From NCBI GenBank assembly GCA_032622095.1, contig CP136061.1, positions 124,880,754 to 124,944,753 on the forward strand: DNA of 64,000 nt, read 5' to 3'. Position 1 is the first letter of the stretch. Each line of letters starts with the position of its first letter. This document shows positions 24,076 through 36,566 of this stretch, one piece after another. This DNA is from Siphonodentalium dalli (lineage: Eukaryota > Mollusca > Scaphopoda > Gadilida > Siphonodentaliidae). The notes beneath the pieces are model-generated. The model did not search any database. It was not told the DNA's origin and was given only the letters and a program-made list of their open reading frames with translations. The position numbers and the translations under genes are program-made.

Positions 24076-25060
24076 GTCTACCTAACCCAAGCTATATTAT
24101 AAGCAGGTAATGTGCGGATTTTCGGGATAACAGGCTGGTTTTTTAACAGCGTCATTATGCCCCGCCAACATAATATCTAAATGGATTATGTCCATGCGTG
24201 ATATCCGAGCCACAATGACACGTAGTCGAGACCGATATGACCCATAATGGGCTGAATTTATAACCGATGTATTAGTCTTGTTAACAAGTATATGCCCCGC
24301 ATGCGTGAAACGTGCATGGGATCAATTGGTCCGAATCCATAACACCGTTTGAATTAAATTTGAATGCAAAGCAACACAATTGTTCACCGGAAACAAACAC
24401 CAGGGGTCGGCGATGCCGTAGCGTAACAATAAGATACGTATAGATCGCGTATCAGACACAATACCGACTAACAGATTTGCAAGTACGTGATCGAACAGTT
24501 CTATTTTACTTGCTGCTTATCTCGTGATCGGTGTATTTCGTCGATCGCAATAGTTCCTTGCTGCTAGAGAATTGAGTGTTCGATATCATAGTGCACAGAG
24601 GCGGATAATTGTGAATATCTTCCAGGGCTGAGTGCTAAGATATGTCTCGTTTATCACTCTAACAGGTTCTTCTGCTGACAGCAGCCGTTTTCGCGTATCG
24701 ACGTGGCGTCATTTCGATAAGTAAATAATTACCTTCCAATTGAGGATAATACACTCCTGCAATTTGAGCGACAGACTGTGGTTTCTACTTAGAGCTCTTT
24801 ATCAACAACATGGGGTTTTATTAGTTGTCTTAAAGAGCCACTTAATCTCCGAGCTCCCGATAAGTTTCACTCAAGACCAATATATTGATCATGTCATGGA
24901 TGTTCACTGTGGCTACTCCGTAGAGATCACGGTTCACCAGTTCAAAACCAACGTTTTGAAGTTTTGACGGCGAACTTTATAACATTGAACAATTAACACA
25001 GGGTAATATATTTCTTAGTTAAACCATGTTCATTACTAATGTGTTTCACACGAAGTGGAC
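24076..25060. other. No supported gene
   Basis: The frame at 24740-24967 is unrecognised. The GC content is slightly higher at 24400-24700, without a defined unit. Confidence 0.35.
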
Positions 25061-25195
25061 GTCCCAGCTCTAGATTACATGACTTATGGCACTTTTGTGG
25101 GCCGATTTCGCGACCACGGGGATATATGATTGTAAGTGACACAAATCGGTATCGGTTCACAGACGTTGCCTAAGTCATGCAATCTTGAGCTGGAA
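25061..25195. mobile_element. Small TIR MITE
   Basis: GTCCCAGCTCTAGATTACAT at left pairs with ATGCAATCTTGAGCTGGAAC at right, extending through CATGACTTA. The arms are ~28 bp in a 135-bp element. Confidence 0.65.
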
Positions 25196-25849
25196 CATTC
25201 ATCTAATATAAAATACATTCTTAAGGAACAGATATTATCTAATAAATATTTTACATACATTTACTTTTCCAAGGTTATAACGTTCCCCGTCAGACCATAA
25301 CATATCTCAGGTTTTGAACTGGTGGAATATTATCTCTACGGGCGGGCTCAGAGTAAAAGTGCATGACATGAGTCATACCAATAAACAGTTCTATACATGA
25401 ACTGAGTCATACATATACGTTCAGCGAAAATACTCCAGATAACCTGCATGCATGTGTTGGCATAATGGCCTCCAAGATTCCACCAAGAGATCGATTCGTG
25501 CAATTCAGTCTTAAAATTGCCACCCACTTTGATAAAAAATCCTTCGCGCATGGAAACAAATAATTAGCATTCCTGGTTAGTTGTTCCTAATATGACATTG
25601 GTTCAGTTCTGAAAGAAGTTTTAAAATAGTTTATACATGTGATTATGGATTGATTGAGGTTTAACGTTGTTTCAGTCGCTAGACCTTATCATGACTAAGA
25701 ACATAAACAGGCAGTGAACAACTATGGTATCAAAGCAACTGTATATATCAGACAGTGGGTGAGAATAAACAATGAGCTTTATACAAACATATGAACACAC
25801 GATGAACTGTTTCCATTTGGAGTCAGGAATATCTATTACTATCTGATGT
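25196..25849. other. No supported gene
   Basis: The minus-strand frame at 25348-25551 has no recognisable motif. Confidence 0.4.
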
Positions 25850-26275
25850 GCCCGACTTCGTCCGGGCTATTTGGGGACTTCTTTGTGAAGAGAAAGAAAA
25901 AAACAACGTTGAAAATCATTAGGAAAAAGAAATAATTATTGAGAAAACTATTGACAATTTTGAAAAGTATTAGGAGAAAGAAAAAAAACTATTATTTGAT
26001 CGGTCCAGAAACATGCCTATTTGAGCATATATGACCGAGGTCAAGGTCAAGGACACGGTCGGACGTGAAATTGGATCCGCCCATATTGTTCCCGGGATCA
26101 AAGTAGGCCTACATACCAAATTTGAGTCGGATCGGTCAAGCAGTTTTCTAGTCTATAAGACACATACATACATACATATACACATACATACATGTATACA
26201 TGCATACACACATGCATACATACGTACGTACGAGCGTATATTCATACATACATACATACATGCAGAAGTTCCATA
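25850..26275 (-). mobile_element. Degenerate Helitron-like element, minus strand, with (CATA)n end
   Basis: GCCCGACTTCGTCCGGGC (25851-25868) is the same hairpin as in the 11771 element. The expected CTAG is changed to a CTAT-like sequence. The distal part keeps GGTCAAGGTCAAGG and GAGTCGGATCGGTC, then a (CATA)n microsatellite (26160-26262). The frame at 26031-26276 reads the microsatellite. Confidence 0.5.
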
Positions 26276-26847
26276 ATATATAATAGACAACTGACTAGTT
26301 GGTAGCCATATAATAAAAAACTCATAACACTAGCATAAGAATACAGGTGGCATAAACAAAGAATGGCAGATAATAAAATTAAATTTAACAAGGCTTCAGA
26401 TAGGTAAACTAGTTTTAGTATATGATTTGGCATTCGCAAAATACTTGATGTTAATTAATATGCATGAATCTGTCGTGAGGTTTTATCAATGCATCAAGTC
26501 GACGGTCGCCGCTCACACAACCAGAAGGTTCAACTCACATTCACTGTTGTGTGTCTTCCGAACTGAAACGTTTCTCTTCGAGCATCGTGCTGAACTAATT
26601 CCTCTATCAACGTCTGTTCCTGTGAGTCAATATATCTGAGAGATTGTGGCGATTGTTTTGGAGCAACGGCTCAACATGACTAGATTGTTTGGGAGTAACT
26701 GGTCAACTTGAGTAAATTGTTTTGGAGCAACTGTCTCAACTTGAGTGGATGTGTCAGTGGCCTGACATACATGTTCTGGAACAGAATCAATGTCGGTTTC
26801 TTTCACTTGGTGACACACTAACTACTTCTAGCCGTGTTGTGCCCTTG

Positions 26848-27297
26848 ATCTTTTCTATAATGAATGGATAATCCACCTCGGTGTTGAAAGTATACATTGG
26901 AAGTCTATTATGCATTTGGAAGGATGTCCAGGTTATAAACCAGAGAGACGAAACGCTAATACAACTGCTGAAGGATTCACATTATTTGGATGTAAATAAG
27001 TTCAAAAAACAATCTAACTTATTATATAAACATTTCCTAATGGAACTACTCATCAATTAGTATATACAGTAATGCTATAAGTAATTGACCCCATAACCAC
27101 TGCAGAATTATGGGTAACTTTTCAAGATTTAGTCGGAAATGTGGCCTGTTGCCATTCATCGGAAAGCTCTCGAGGAGAGCTTTCCGATGAATGGCAACAA
27201 GCCATATTTCCGACTAAATCCTGAAAAGTTACCCATAATTCTTCTGTGTTTAAGGAGTCGATTATATATGGCATTACTTTAGTATAGAAAGGGTTAA
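26848..27297 (+). mobile_element. T MITE copy 3, carrying a mariner-type palindrome
   Basis: The left end TTTTCTATAATGAATGGATA is eroded. The right end TTTAGTATAGAAAGGGTTAA is intact after removal of the 27067-27279 insert. The block GGAACTACTCATCAAT precedes the insert as in other T copies. Confidence 0.65.
27067..27279. mobile_element. 213-bp palindromic MITE (mariner-type), copy 1
   Basis: It begins CAGTAATGC, ends GCATTACTT, and is flanked by TA on both sides, the mariner/Tc1 target. Almost the whole element is one inverted repeat meeting at AGCTCTC-GAGG-AGAGCT. The arms are ~100 bp with few mismatches. Confidence 0.85.
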
Positions 27298-28733
27298 TAT
27301 TCTGCACCTTGAATTCACAGTCTCAAATGGGACATTAACTATCCACCTAGACAGTTAAACACTTTTTGCTTGTGAACAAGTCGTGTGTTCATGGGTGTGT
27401 TCATGGGCTGGGGTGGAACACCTTCACCATATGATGTTTTTGTTCTTGCAATTTTCTTGGCCATGTCCATACTTTTGACACTTAAAACACTGCACATGGA
27501 AATTGTTCAAATGATGTCATTTGCAGTTTAATGTATCCGGAATTCAACTTCGGTGGGTGTCTGGAGACCGATTGAAGGTCACAATCAGCTGTTTAACAGA
27601 ATTATTTTAACCATAAATTATTGTTGACATTCTACGATCATTTGTGACTCCCTGTGGAGTCATCTCAGATTCAGAATATCAGCACAGCATTGATCCTATT
27701 CAATGGCTTGTGATGAGTAACACAGCCGTACACAGGTGTTTGTGCAAAATTATTTTGTTAACCGAAGAACAACGTCAGATTGAACAGCCTTTGAACACCT
27801 TTGAACACCTCAGTGTCAATAACAAACACATACGGCCGAATTGTGGTCTATGGTCTGGACCACCTTAATCACCACGGTCAATACTATGGTCTCGCGAAAC
27901 TACCAGATCGCGATTTGGGATAGGCGACTATTGTTCAATCAACAACAATCGTTGGACAAAAGCGTGATGCGCGCTGCATCGAGCTTGTTGTTGGTCGTCA
28001 AACTTAAGCGTGTGGATCACGCGACATGGTGTGTCGCGGATGCATCACCCCTAATTTGGTAACAATATTCAACCGTTAGAAAAGTTTTTAATTTTGTTTT
28101 AATATTTGTATTAGGATCCTGCTATGCATATATCATAGATACGTGTACACACATGCATGAATATGTAACATGACTGTCAACAACTTGAGATATATTCTAT
28201 TGAACATAAAGTATAAATATATGTTTGATATATTATTGATTGTGCATCGAACTTTGTATAATTATAATAAACAAATAAATTATAAATTTGTTGATATCGT
28301 ATTATTGTCGTGGGGTAGGGGAGGAGATTATTCCATCTCAGTGGAGAATACATGTGGGCTAGATTTCCCTTCATCCCCACGCTCTTGCCTATATGCATGC
28401 AAAAACATTAGGGGATTTGGGGTTGACGGTGATGTAAACAATTAAGTTATTTGCATCTTTTCAGTTTTCTGTTGACTTATTGATATATTAACAGTGGTTT
28501 CAAGTTGTCCCATCTAATTTTTAATGATGAGCTATACTGACTTCCAAGTGACTTGTGCTGAGAAATTCAATGTTTGGTAGTATTTAAGTTGTTCAATGTG
28601 GACAGTTAGAGTAGGATTGTTTTTCTTCAGCTAGAAAAGTTCATTTCTGAACCAACTTGGAAAGATCAGACCGACTATAAGTTGGGATTATCCCATTGTC
28701 CCGATAGTTTAAGTTTACGATCACTATTTTCAG
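27298..28733. other. No supported gene
   Basis: Frames at 27644-27868, 27841-28062 and 28170-28445 show no domain. No repeat was recognised. Confidence 0.35.
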
Positions 28734-29021
28734 ACCAAGTACCAAATATTTTCCTACTGTCAGTCAAAATTCGTAGAATTGCGAAAAATTTCCGGTTATA
28801 AGTTTCCAACATCTGGACAGCATGATGGTATCAGTTGTAAAATTGGCCACTCCAACGGGGAGGGATGTCACAGTGGGGCTACAATATGTAATTTCGGGGA
28901 CTTGGGAATTTCCATCAAGTTCAAGGTGTTACAACGGGAAATTATTTATAAGATGGATAAACATAGAAAACCATCTACCACGTCCCTAGTGGTACGTCTG
29001 TGTTATCCAAGCGTCTTGTGA
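28734..29021 (+). CDS. Unrecognised exon-like open frame
   Basis: A polypyrimidine-like stretch and CAG (ending 28733, ATCACTATTTTCAG) could be a splice acceptor. From it, a frame runs for 95 codons to a stop at 29019-29021. It contains YKFPTSGQHDGISCKIGHSN and GATICNFGDLGISIKF. I recognise no family. The frame is open upstream only to 28713. There is no matching donor exon or polyadenylation signal that I can tie to it. It may be chance or a decayed exon, and it is reported because it is the best non-repeat candidate in the middle of the window. Confidence 0.12.
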   Translation, partial: TKYQIFSYCQSKFVELRKISGYKFPTSGQHDGISCKIGHSNGEGCHSGATICNFGDLGISIKFKVLQREIIYKMDKHRKPSTTSLVVRLCYPSVL

Positions 29022-29318
29022 TCTTGGTGATATGTGAGCTAAACAAGAAATGTGAGACATGATATGATATGATATCCACATTCAACTGCACATTTGTCGA
29101 CTGATCGGATATTTCTCTTACTTAAAAAGATTCTAACCAACTATCGCCGTGAATTTATTGGACAATATTGTCGGCAAAATGTTAATGGGGTACTGTTCAC
29201 AAAACTCGGCCATTTATGGGACCATCTCCTTTTATGCCCAATAGAATATATGCCCTCAAATGAATGAATTTGAGCCATGGATTAGTGCAAAATACACTTG
29301 TGTGCTCTATTTACAAAG

Positions 29319-29461
29319 GGAAAGTTTTTTATTGAATACCTGAAACATCTCATTCGTGTCTGGAAAGAAATATAGAAAATTTAACTCGCGGCGAAAATTC
29401 TATATCACTTTCCAGACACGAATGAGATATTTTGGTTTTCAAGGAAAAACTGTAGGTATTC
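29319..29461. mobile_element. Fold-back element FB2, copy 1
   Basis: GAATACCTGAAACATCTCAT and TGTCTGGAAAG are mirrored by CTTTCCAGACACGAATGAGA and the end GGTATTC. The centre is ACTCGCGGCG. It is about 80% self-complementary by eye and homologous to 39391-39556. Confidence 0.65.
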
Positions 29462-29928
29462 TTTATGTTCCAGATCCAACAGCAATACAATCGTAACTAC
29501 GATTCCCAAGATAGAGTAGACTATCACCAACTTGAGTCAAGTTTACATAAACATCTTCAACTCAATTTGCTGTACCCAGATATGAAAGGCTAATGTTGAG
29601 GACTAATTGTAATCTCATATGTTTTACCGACAGCTCACATGCAGTATGTAATACTGTGGAAGATTATTTATCACATTCATAATTAAATATGACAAAAATC
29701 CTACCCCCCCATTGTAACAGCTATAAGAATAGTCACAGAATTGACATAATCTTGTTATACATGCGATCGCTACACAACACGTTTAGGTCTGTGGTGTGAT
29801 CCCGGCTGCGGAATGCACGTAGTCTGGAGAAGATACATAACAAGATCATACATGTATGTCTGCTGACGTCACATTGTGGGACTAGGAATGAAACCGCCGC
29901 ACGACGACAAATGAATTATGCGGAGGGT

Positions 29929-30003
29929 TTAACTATTCTTTTACTAAATGGACTCTCCCATGCAGCCATACAAATATACATTGGAACGGTATATTATTAA
30001 TCT
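29929..30003 (+). mobile_element. T MITE copy 9, left-end fragment
   Basis: TTAACTATTCTTTTACTAAA, TGGACTCTCCCATGCAG and ACATTGGAACGGTATATTA match the first ~75 bp of other T copies, then the similarity stops. Confidence 0.5.
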
Positions 30004-32595
30004 AACATGATTGCTGACTATGGCTTAAAACTGGCCAACTGAAGTTTTCATTGGCCATTTAAAACTTGTTGGCCATTGACCAATTTGGCCACCACCAGTG
30101 GGTACCATGCTATGCGTGTTTCTGACTTAAAACCAACCACATTCCATGTGTTAGTACTGATCTACAGATAAAAAGGTGCGCAATCACGCAGGTGTAAAGA
30201 AATGCGTTTTACCATAATGCCAGGTTTATGGACCCAACCGGCGTCTATTCAGACGGCTTTGTGTGTAATGATCGGTCGGGAACCAGTCACAGTAATCATA
30301 ATCTGGACACAGTCTGCATAAAATGGAGGCGATAATCAGACTAACGGCCACCACTTCCGCGTATACATCACGAACTGACTGATAAAATGACCTATTCTAT
30401 TCGACCTATGCCAAATCCCAATCGGCGAGGCTGACGAGGCCAGACGGGTCACGTGGTTACCTCAGTTCATTGTCAATTCTGGTCACGAAATTTTGCACTT
30501 ATCTTGGTGGCCTTTCGACATCGGAATGATGCATGATTGAGATGGCTGATTGTCCACTATGCTCACAGGTTATATAGACCGAGGTCATATCGACCTAGAT
30601 TGCACGGCCAGCATCGTTCAGTGACATCTCATGACATCCACATATCTTTCTAGAAGGATATACCTCTCCATATCCACGGCCCACAACAGCTCAAACGTCG
30701 TCTATCTATATAGGCTCGAGAAAACAGGATTATCATGGGGTGTGGCAATATCGCACAGCGACATGCAGTTTTGATTGACCTTACATGAGCACAGGGCAGG
30801 CTAACTGATGCGACACTCTGAATGCATCACTGCCCACTAATCCGATAAGAGCATCGGCACGAAACTTCTTCTTGAAATAAGAACTAAAGTTCATAAGCAG
30901 GGACACAATAGAATATAAGACATACGATAGTGTGTTGCCTTCCAAATACTCTAATTAGAGCTATTCCTGTTCAGGCATTGTGTTCGGGTTTTGATTTCAG
31001 CGCAAATATGTACTCCTTGCATGCGTATGTGATAGACCAGATGAACTGCATCTGTCGTGATGCATGTTGGGTGTTCCACTATATATAAAGAACGATATAT
31101 GGTATACCGTGTTCGGACACTGAACAGAACAATGAAACTGAGGATATTCATTTCATTATACAGTTGTCCGCGCTTCAGTGAGGCACGGGGATTTGTTGCC
31201 ATATCGAGGCCTGGAATGTCACTCTGTGGTGTCTCAGAAAACAAGGGTGACAACTGTTTTGTTATCCAACAAAGGATTGAACACCTGCTCAATAGAAGGC
31301 CTATGTGCGCGAGTATATTATATAATACAGTTCAAAGAGTATTTTAGAAAATAAGACGTTAACATTTTGGACAAATTGACACATCCATCATCGTTAGTTC
31401 CCTACCATTTTTCTGGTTGCATGGTGGGAATCGGTTCACGGAAAGAGTAGTAAAGGGATTCCGAAATAGAGTAGCCATGCGGCGAAGTGTTCAAAATTGA
31501 CAACAGACTGTTGAGCCACATAAGGATATTCTTGGGAATTCGGAGGAATGTATAGCCGAAAGGAAATTGTCAATTGATACACATGCAATTTGAACTTTAG
31601 AGAATAGTACAATAACGTTTTTGTAACCTATGTTCTTCGTGTTTGCAATTGTCTGCAGTAGACATAAAATGCATGATAATGTGTATCTATTTGTTCCACG
31701 TTATTCAGTATTGATATCAAAAGTTCAAATAGGAACCTCGCATCATATAACGGATTTATTTTCTCAGGGATAACACCATTTATGCACATCTCATTTCAAT
31801 TGCAAATTAAATATAATAATTATGCAAATTAGCTCAGTTCCCGGTTGTTACGAAACGGTGGGGTTTATAAAATTAGTCTTTTATGCCTGGGAAACATCCT
31901 CAGCAAATCAGAAGAGGAGTTTGCGATGAAGTACAACAATGACCGTTGTGGACAATGTGGTGTGATTAGCAACGTCCCTTTTCTACAATTATGCTTTTAC
32001 GAGCAGGTTTAGTTTCCGACAACGAGTTCAGCACAGAGCATCTTTTTATACCAGAATCATGTCCAATGTTTTCTTCGCGAAAAATGAACGTCGAGGTTAT
32101 TTCAGCGACGTCTCTGTTGCGAATAATGTCCTCACAAGTTTACTCTGCAGACATAGTACACACGTTACAATATTCGTGGATATTGCATAAATCGTGTAGC
32201 AACTCACTTGAAGGTGGTCTTGGTTATTGAATATTTGTCATGCACAAGGAAGTGTCAACAACATATTGGGTTTGAAGTCCAGTAGAGAGCCACTGTCTCC
32301 TGAGAGGCTGAGATGCTATAAGTCTTCTTGTCCTTCTACGTCTGATTCCAAAAAGACCTGAAAATTCCAGATAATTAATCCACAATATTATATAATATAA
32401 TGTTCTCGAATCAGTTAAGATTATTATAAGCAGATTGATATTTCTAAAAACCAAACGACATGGTAGTTTAATCATAGTAACATTAATATAATGCCAGGAG
32501 CCACATTCACCCATCCATAATAGTTTGACGAATAGATTGAGCCTTTGCTAATATTGTGTAGGACAGAAGCGTAGAAGAACACAACTTATAATGAA
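30004..32595. other. No supported gene
   Basis: A TATAAAA-like box at 31866 lies ~55 bp upstream of a 29-codon frame (31926-32012) ending at CAGGTTTAG, but nothing else supports transcription. Overlapping frames at 30951-31347 and 31991-32230 lack motifs. Confidence 0.3.
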
Positions 32596-32600
32596 TTATT

Positions 32601-32644
<44 letters not shown>

Positions 32645-32679
32645 ACTACTACTACTTACTACTACTGTTATTGCTACTC

Positions 32680-32724
<45 letters not shown>

Positions 32725-32775
32725 TTACTACTACTACTACTACTACTACTGCCAATACCACCACCACCACCACCG

Positions 32776-32823
<48 letters not shown>

Positions 32824-32825
32824 TC
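32596..32825. repeat. (TAC)n microsatellite
   Basis: TACTACTAC repeats with brief interruptions (CCAATACCACCACC near 32751). Poly-Leu and poly-Val frames on the two strands are artefacts. Confidence 0.95.
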
Positions 32826-33504
32826 TGCACAGATAGTATACGTCTATTCATGTATATGGTGAAATATTAATCCCGAAAACTGTGTTAAATGAAATAAAAA
32901 AGGTTAACAAAATGGCCATATCTAGCAATTTCGTGTAAAAATTAGGCCAGTCATACATCCGGGCATGCGAGATATTCGAGAATAACAATCCAAACAGACT
33001 ACGGGCTCACCGCCTCAGAGACTTAAATCATAAAAAAAACATTTTTAAAACGGTCATTTTGTACAAATTATTATCGAATATTAACTCCCAACATCAAACT
33101 GACAGCATTCAAAACATTGTACTGAAATTAACCATATACTCTTGACGCCATGGGTCTATCAGACTATACTCATTTATGATAAATGATTCCACATATGACT
33201 TTAGAGTATAGGCAGGCAATCAACAGGAAATATTTTGTTACCTGGAAGGGAATTTTGGATCAAGGGGAGGGAATATTTTTGTTTTGGGACTCCGATTGAT
33301 ATACTGTTTCGAGAATATTTCATCATTGTTCATTTCATTCCTAAAATGTCATCATGTCGATTTCACCGAATTCGCTATAACCTGGATGTATCTTCTGTTT
33401 TTGTTCCTAAGTAGAAAATAGAAGGATATACATGGATTATCAGTTACATGTATGCACAGTGTAATATTATGACAATTTTTACGCGATATATAGAGAATCT
33501 CCGA
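32826..33504. other. No recognisable feature
   Basis: AT-rich spacer without repeats or coding signal. Confidence 0.4.
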
Positions 33505-33650
33505 CGAGTTATGTCGGAATACAAGATTTTATTAAACGAGTTTGATAAATTTGATTCATAAAGAGTCGTAGTCGAGTTGTAAACAAAAGTTATCAAACGA
33601 GTTTCATAAAATCGTATATCCATACATAACGAGTTGAAGATCTTGTATAC
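33505..33650. repeat. Hairpin, ~48-bp imperfect arms
   Basis: GACGAGTTATGTCGGAATAC...AAACGAGTTTGAT is paired with ATCAAACGAGTTTCATAAAA...CATAACGAG across a ~45-bp loop. It lies just before dispersed repeat R2 and may belong to the same element. Confidence 0.6.
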
Positions 33651-33753
33651 CACATACAAAACTAGAGCTTTATGTCTTTTTAACAAATCAGAATCATTAA
33701 AAGAAGCTGCAAAATGCATACATACAGTTACCTGCAGCGCTACTATTGAGAGA

Positions 33754-34201
33754 TACAGACAGAACGCGACGCGCATCTTAATCGAGACTCTTTTATCGAA
33801 TGAGTTGCGGATGGCGCAAGGATATATTTCGCGAGAGCGTAGCTCGAGCGAAATATAACTTTGCGCCGTCCGCAACGTGTTCGATAAAAGATTCGAGATT
33901 ATGATGCAAGTTGTGTTCTGTATTTATTCTACACCGTTCAGTCAGATAAGTTCAATCCATGAATGTCACCTTCGTTGTTACTGTAGCTACCTTTATTTTG
34001 ATTTAAGTCTGACAAATAACCAGTAATTATGGAAGGATCACCGGAAGCGGATGATCGACGTAATGTACGTCATCTTTCTTGGCGACAACGTCAACAAGAA
34101 TAGTTCCGGCTTGTATTCCACTAGAGGTATACACTAATATGTATTAAATGGCTGGGATTCCGTTGAATAATGTAACTCACGTCAATGGGTGTGGAATAAA
34201 A
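33754..34201 (+). repeat. Dispersed repeat R2, copy 1, with long hairpin
   Basis: It matches 42352-42788 almost end to end, from ACAGACAGAAC to GTGTGGAATAAAA. A hairpin at ~33789-33893 pairs GAGTTGCGGATGGCGCAA with TTGCGCCGTCCGCAAC, extended by TCTTTTATCGAA / TTCGATAAAAGA and ATATTTCGC / GCGAAATAT. Confidence 0.75.
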
Positions 34202-34449
34202 TGCAATATGTAATGGCTTTTTAATGATGTAATAGGTGTATCGTGTGATGTAATAACGTTTGCATGAATTTCTATACAGTATTGTCTCCCGCCCAGCCAG
34301 AGTGTTTGAGATTTTCCCGATGGACCAGAGTGCACGCGCGTTTTATATTTTAGGCCACTCCAATGCAAATATTTGACTATCGTTAATATGTCATATGTTC
34401 TCAATAAAAGGTAAACCATCGCTACGAATGAACTTATCGTTATCATATT

Positions 34450-35270
34450 GGGTATCTATAAGTGTGCATACTGCTATACCATAGCAAAAAATATTCCGAG
34501 TTCTGACGTCCTGCCGAATTTTCAAAAAACTGACTTTTTGCTGATTTTTTAGGTGACGGGTCACCTATAATCTTACACGAAACATCAGCTAAGATAAAGG
34601 ATGAAACCGTTAGCACATGATCATATGCGGTATATATTTGCACAATTTTCTAGATTATTTACGAGATTCCCCGCCAAGAAATATTAAATTATCGCACATT
34701 AAGATGGTTGAAACAATAGAAAAAGAATTAATTTTTGTCTATTTTCACAATAAATCTCAGAAATCTTGTCATCTAGGATTGAAATCATGGCGTTACTATA
34801 AGTACATATAAGTATGTACACTGTCATATCTTAACACAACATATCCGGAGTTCATGTGACTTTTTATTCCGTCATGCCGAATTCCCCAAAAACTGACTTT
34901 CTGCTGAATTGTGGGGGGAGGGGTGAAATAATCTAACATACCACATCCCTTATTACAGAGAGTGATATAATCAGCCTATTGTTATATGTGGTATATATCT
35001 CCACAGTTTTGTAGACTATATACGATATCCCATGTCAAAACAATATTTATCTATCGCCAATTAAGAGGGGCAAAACAATTTAAAATTGCTCTTTTATATA
35101 TATTGTTAAAAATAAATCTCAGAAATGTTGCTATCTGTCAACGAAATCGTGACGCTATCATCTGAAATGTCTAGTAGTATGTAGACTTCAATATCTTACC
35201 ACAAAAAAAACGTGTTCCTCTATTTTAGTCTCATTTTGGCCGTATTTAAAAAAAACAGATTTTTGCTGAA
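34450..35270. repeat. ~360-bp tandem duplication, 2.3 units
   Basis: Three equivalent start blocks are near 34474, 34826 and 35190: CATAGCAAAAAATATTCCG, CTTAACACAACATATCCGG and CTTACCACAAAAAAAACG, each followed by a ...CTGACTTTYTGCTGA-type block. The units are diverged. Confidence 0.6.
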
Positions 35271-36098
35271 TTTTGGCTCTAAAACCTCTAAAACTCATTT
35301 TTTTGTGCATCATTTTGATAGTTTACACCGGGCCATATCTTGTGGGAAATGCCATAAACTTCAAAATGATGTATTGCAAGCCTGTGTTTGGTGCCGATGG
35401 ACTAAACTCCCATTTCTAGTGAACTTTTTCAGTTCGTCAGCTCGACTACTCTGCCTACGAATTCGGCTGTTCGGAATCCGGATTAGATTAACCAGCCGGA
35501 CGGACGTCTGATGACTGTACCGTGTTTAATTATCGCCACCGATTCTAATGTTTACTCCCAATTCGTGGACGTCATTGCTTCTAGACATCTGTCCCAGTTT
35601 GATGGATTAAATCTTGAGTGTGTGAGAATCATGTGCGCAAATAGCAGACATCAAGACATCTGACAAGATCCCAGGGGCGTGAACTGTGAGTCTCAGACGA
35701 GGGGTGTACACCGATTTTCCCAATTTTATTTTAACCGTCTCTCAGTTTTGGCATGCAGCTAGCGACCGCAAAGCTGTGATATCAAGTTATCCAAGTTAAC
35801 AAGATGCGAATTTATAATTTAAATACAAAATTATCGTTTTACTTGTCAATAACTAATAGGCATCAACTTCAATCCAAAAAGCTAAAACATTTCTAATTTT
35901 CACGGCATTGAAATGACCTGTGGGTCGACATTTGGGTGGGGTGCATAGATGGATGTGTCTGAAACACCTTTCCTGTCTATATGTCATACTTACCACTTGA
36001 GTGCTCACATCGTTTCTTCCGTTTGGAGGATGCAAACTCAGTGCGTCTATATTAGAGAAAACATAGACCAAGTATTCTCATACTACAACAGCTCAGTC
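35271..36098. other. No recognisable feature
   Basis: Frames at 35212-35511 and 35853-36071 (minus) have no support. Confidence 0.4.
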
Positions 36099-36566
36099 GA
36101 GTCCCGTCCAGTTACTCTTCTATAACAGACTTTACGCCCAGAATCGTGGGCTGGAGTTATCTTGTGTGTATGTCTTCGGATTAGGTCAAATTGATGTTGT
36201 CAGTATATGAGCATAGAGGGCAACCTTTCATACGCATGCTGATATAAACCATTCGCATACCAGAGGTCCGTTGAATGTCAAAGCAACGAGATTTATAAGT
36301 AAACAGAACTTTGTTTTCCAGAGAATTTCGATTTGTCGCGCTATCAGAAAATATTTGTAAACAATATACTAAACGATCGTATCATCACTTTACCTTTCCT
36401 ATCACCGTAAATGATTTATCATTATATAATTTTGAAGACGGAATAATCGCGAACATGTCAGATGATTAATCACATTCAGGGGTTTACGTGAATTCCCGCG
36501 CTCCATGTGTATATGTAGTATCTTTTAAACGAAAGTCTGTTATAGAAGATTAACGGGACGGGACTC
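36099..36566. mobile_element. 468-bp TIR MITE
   Basis: GAGTCCCGTCCAGTTACTCT...AACAGACTTT at left pairs with AAAGTCTGTT...AACGGGACGGGACTC at right, ~36-bp arms with three mismatches. No coding. Target duplication not evident. Confidence 0.75.

Noticed and set aside
32639-32862. Poly-Val and poly-Leu membrane-like proteins
   Set aside because: Both are translations of the (TAC)n microsatellite.
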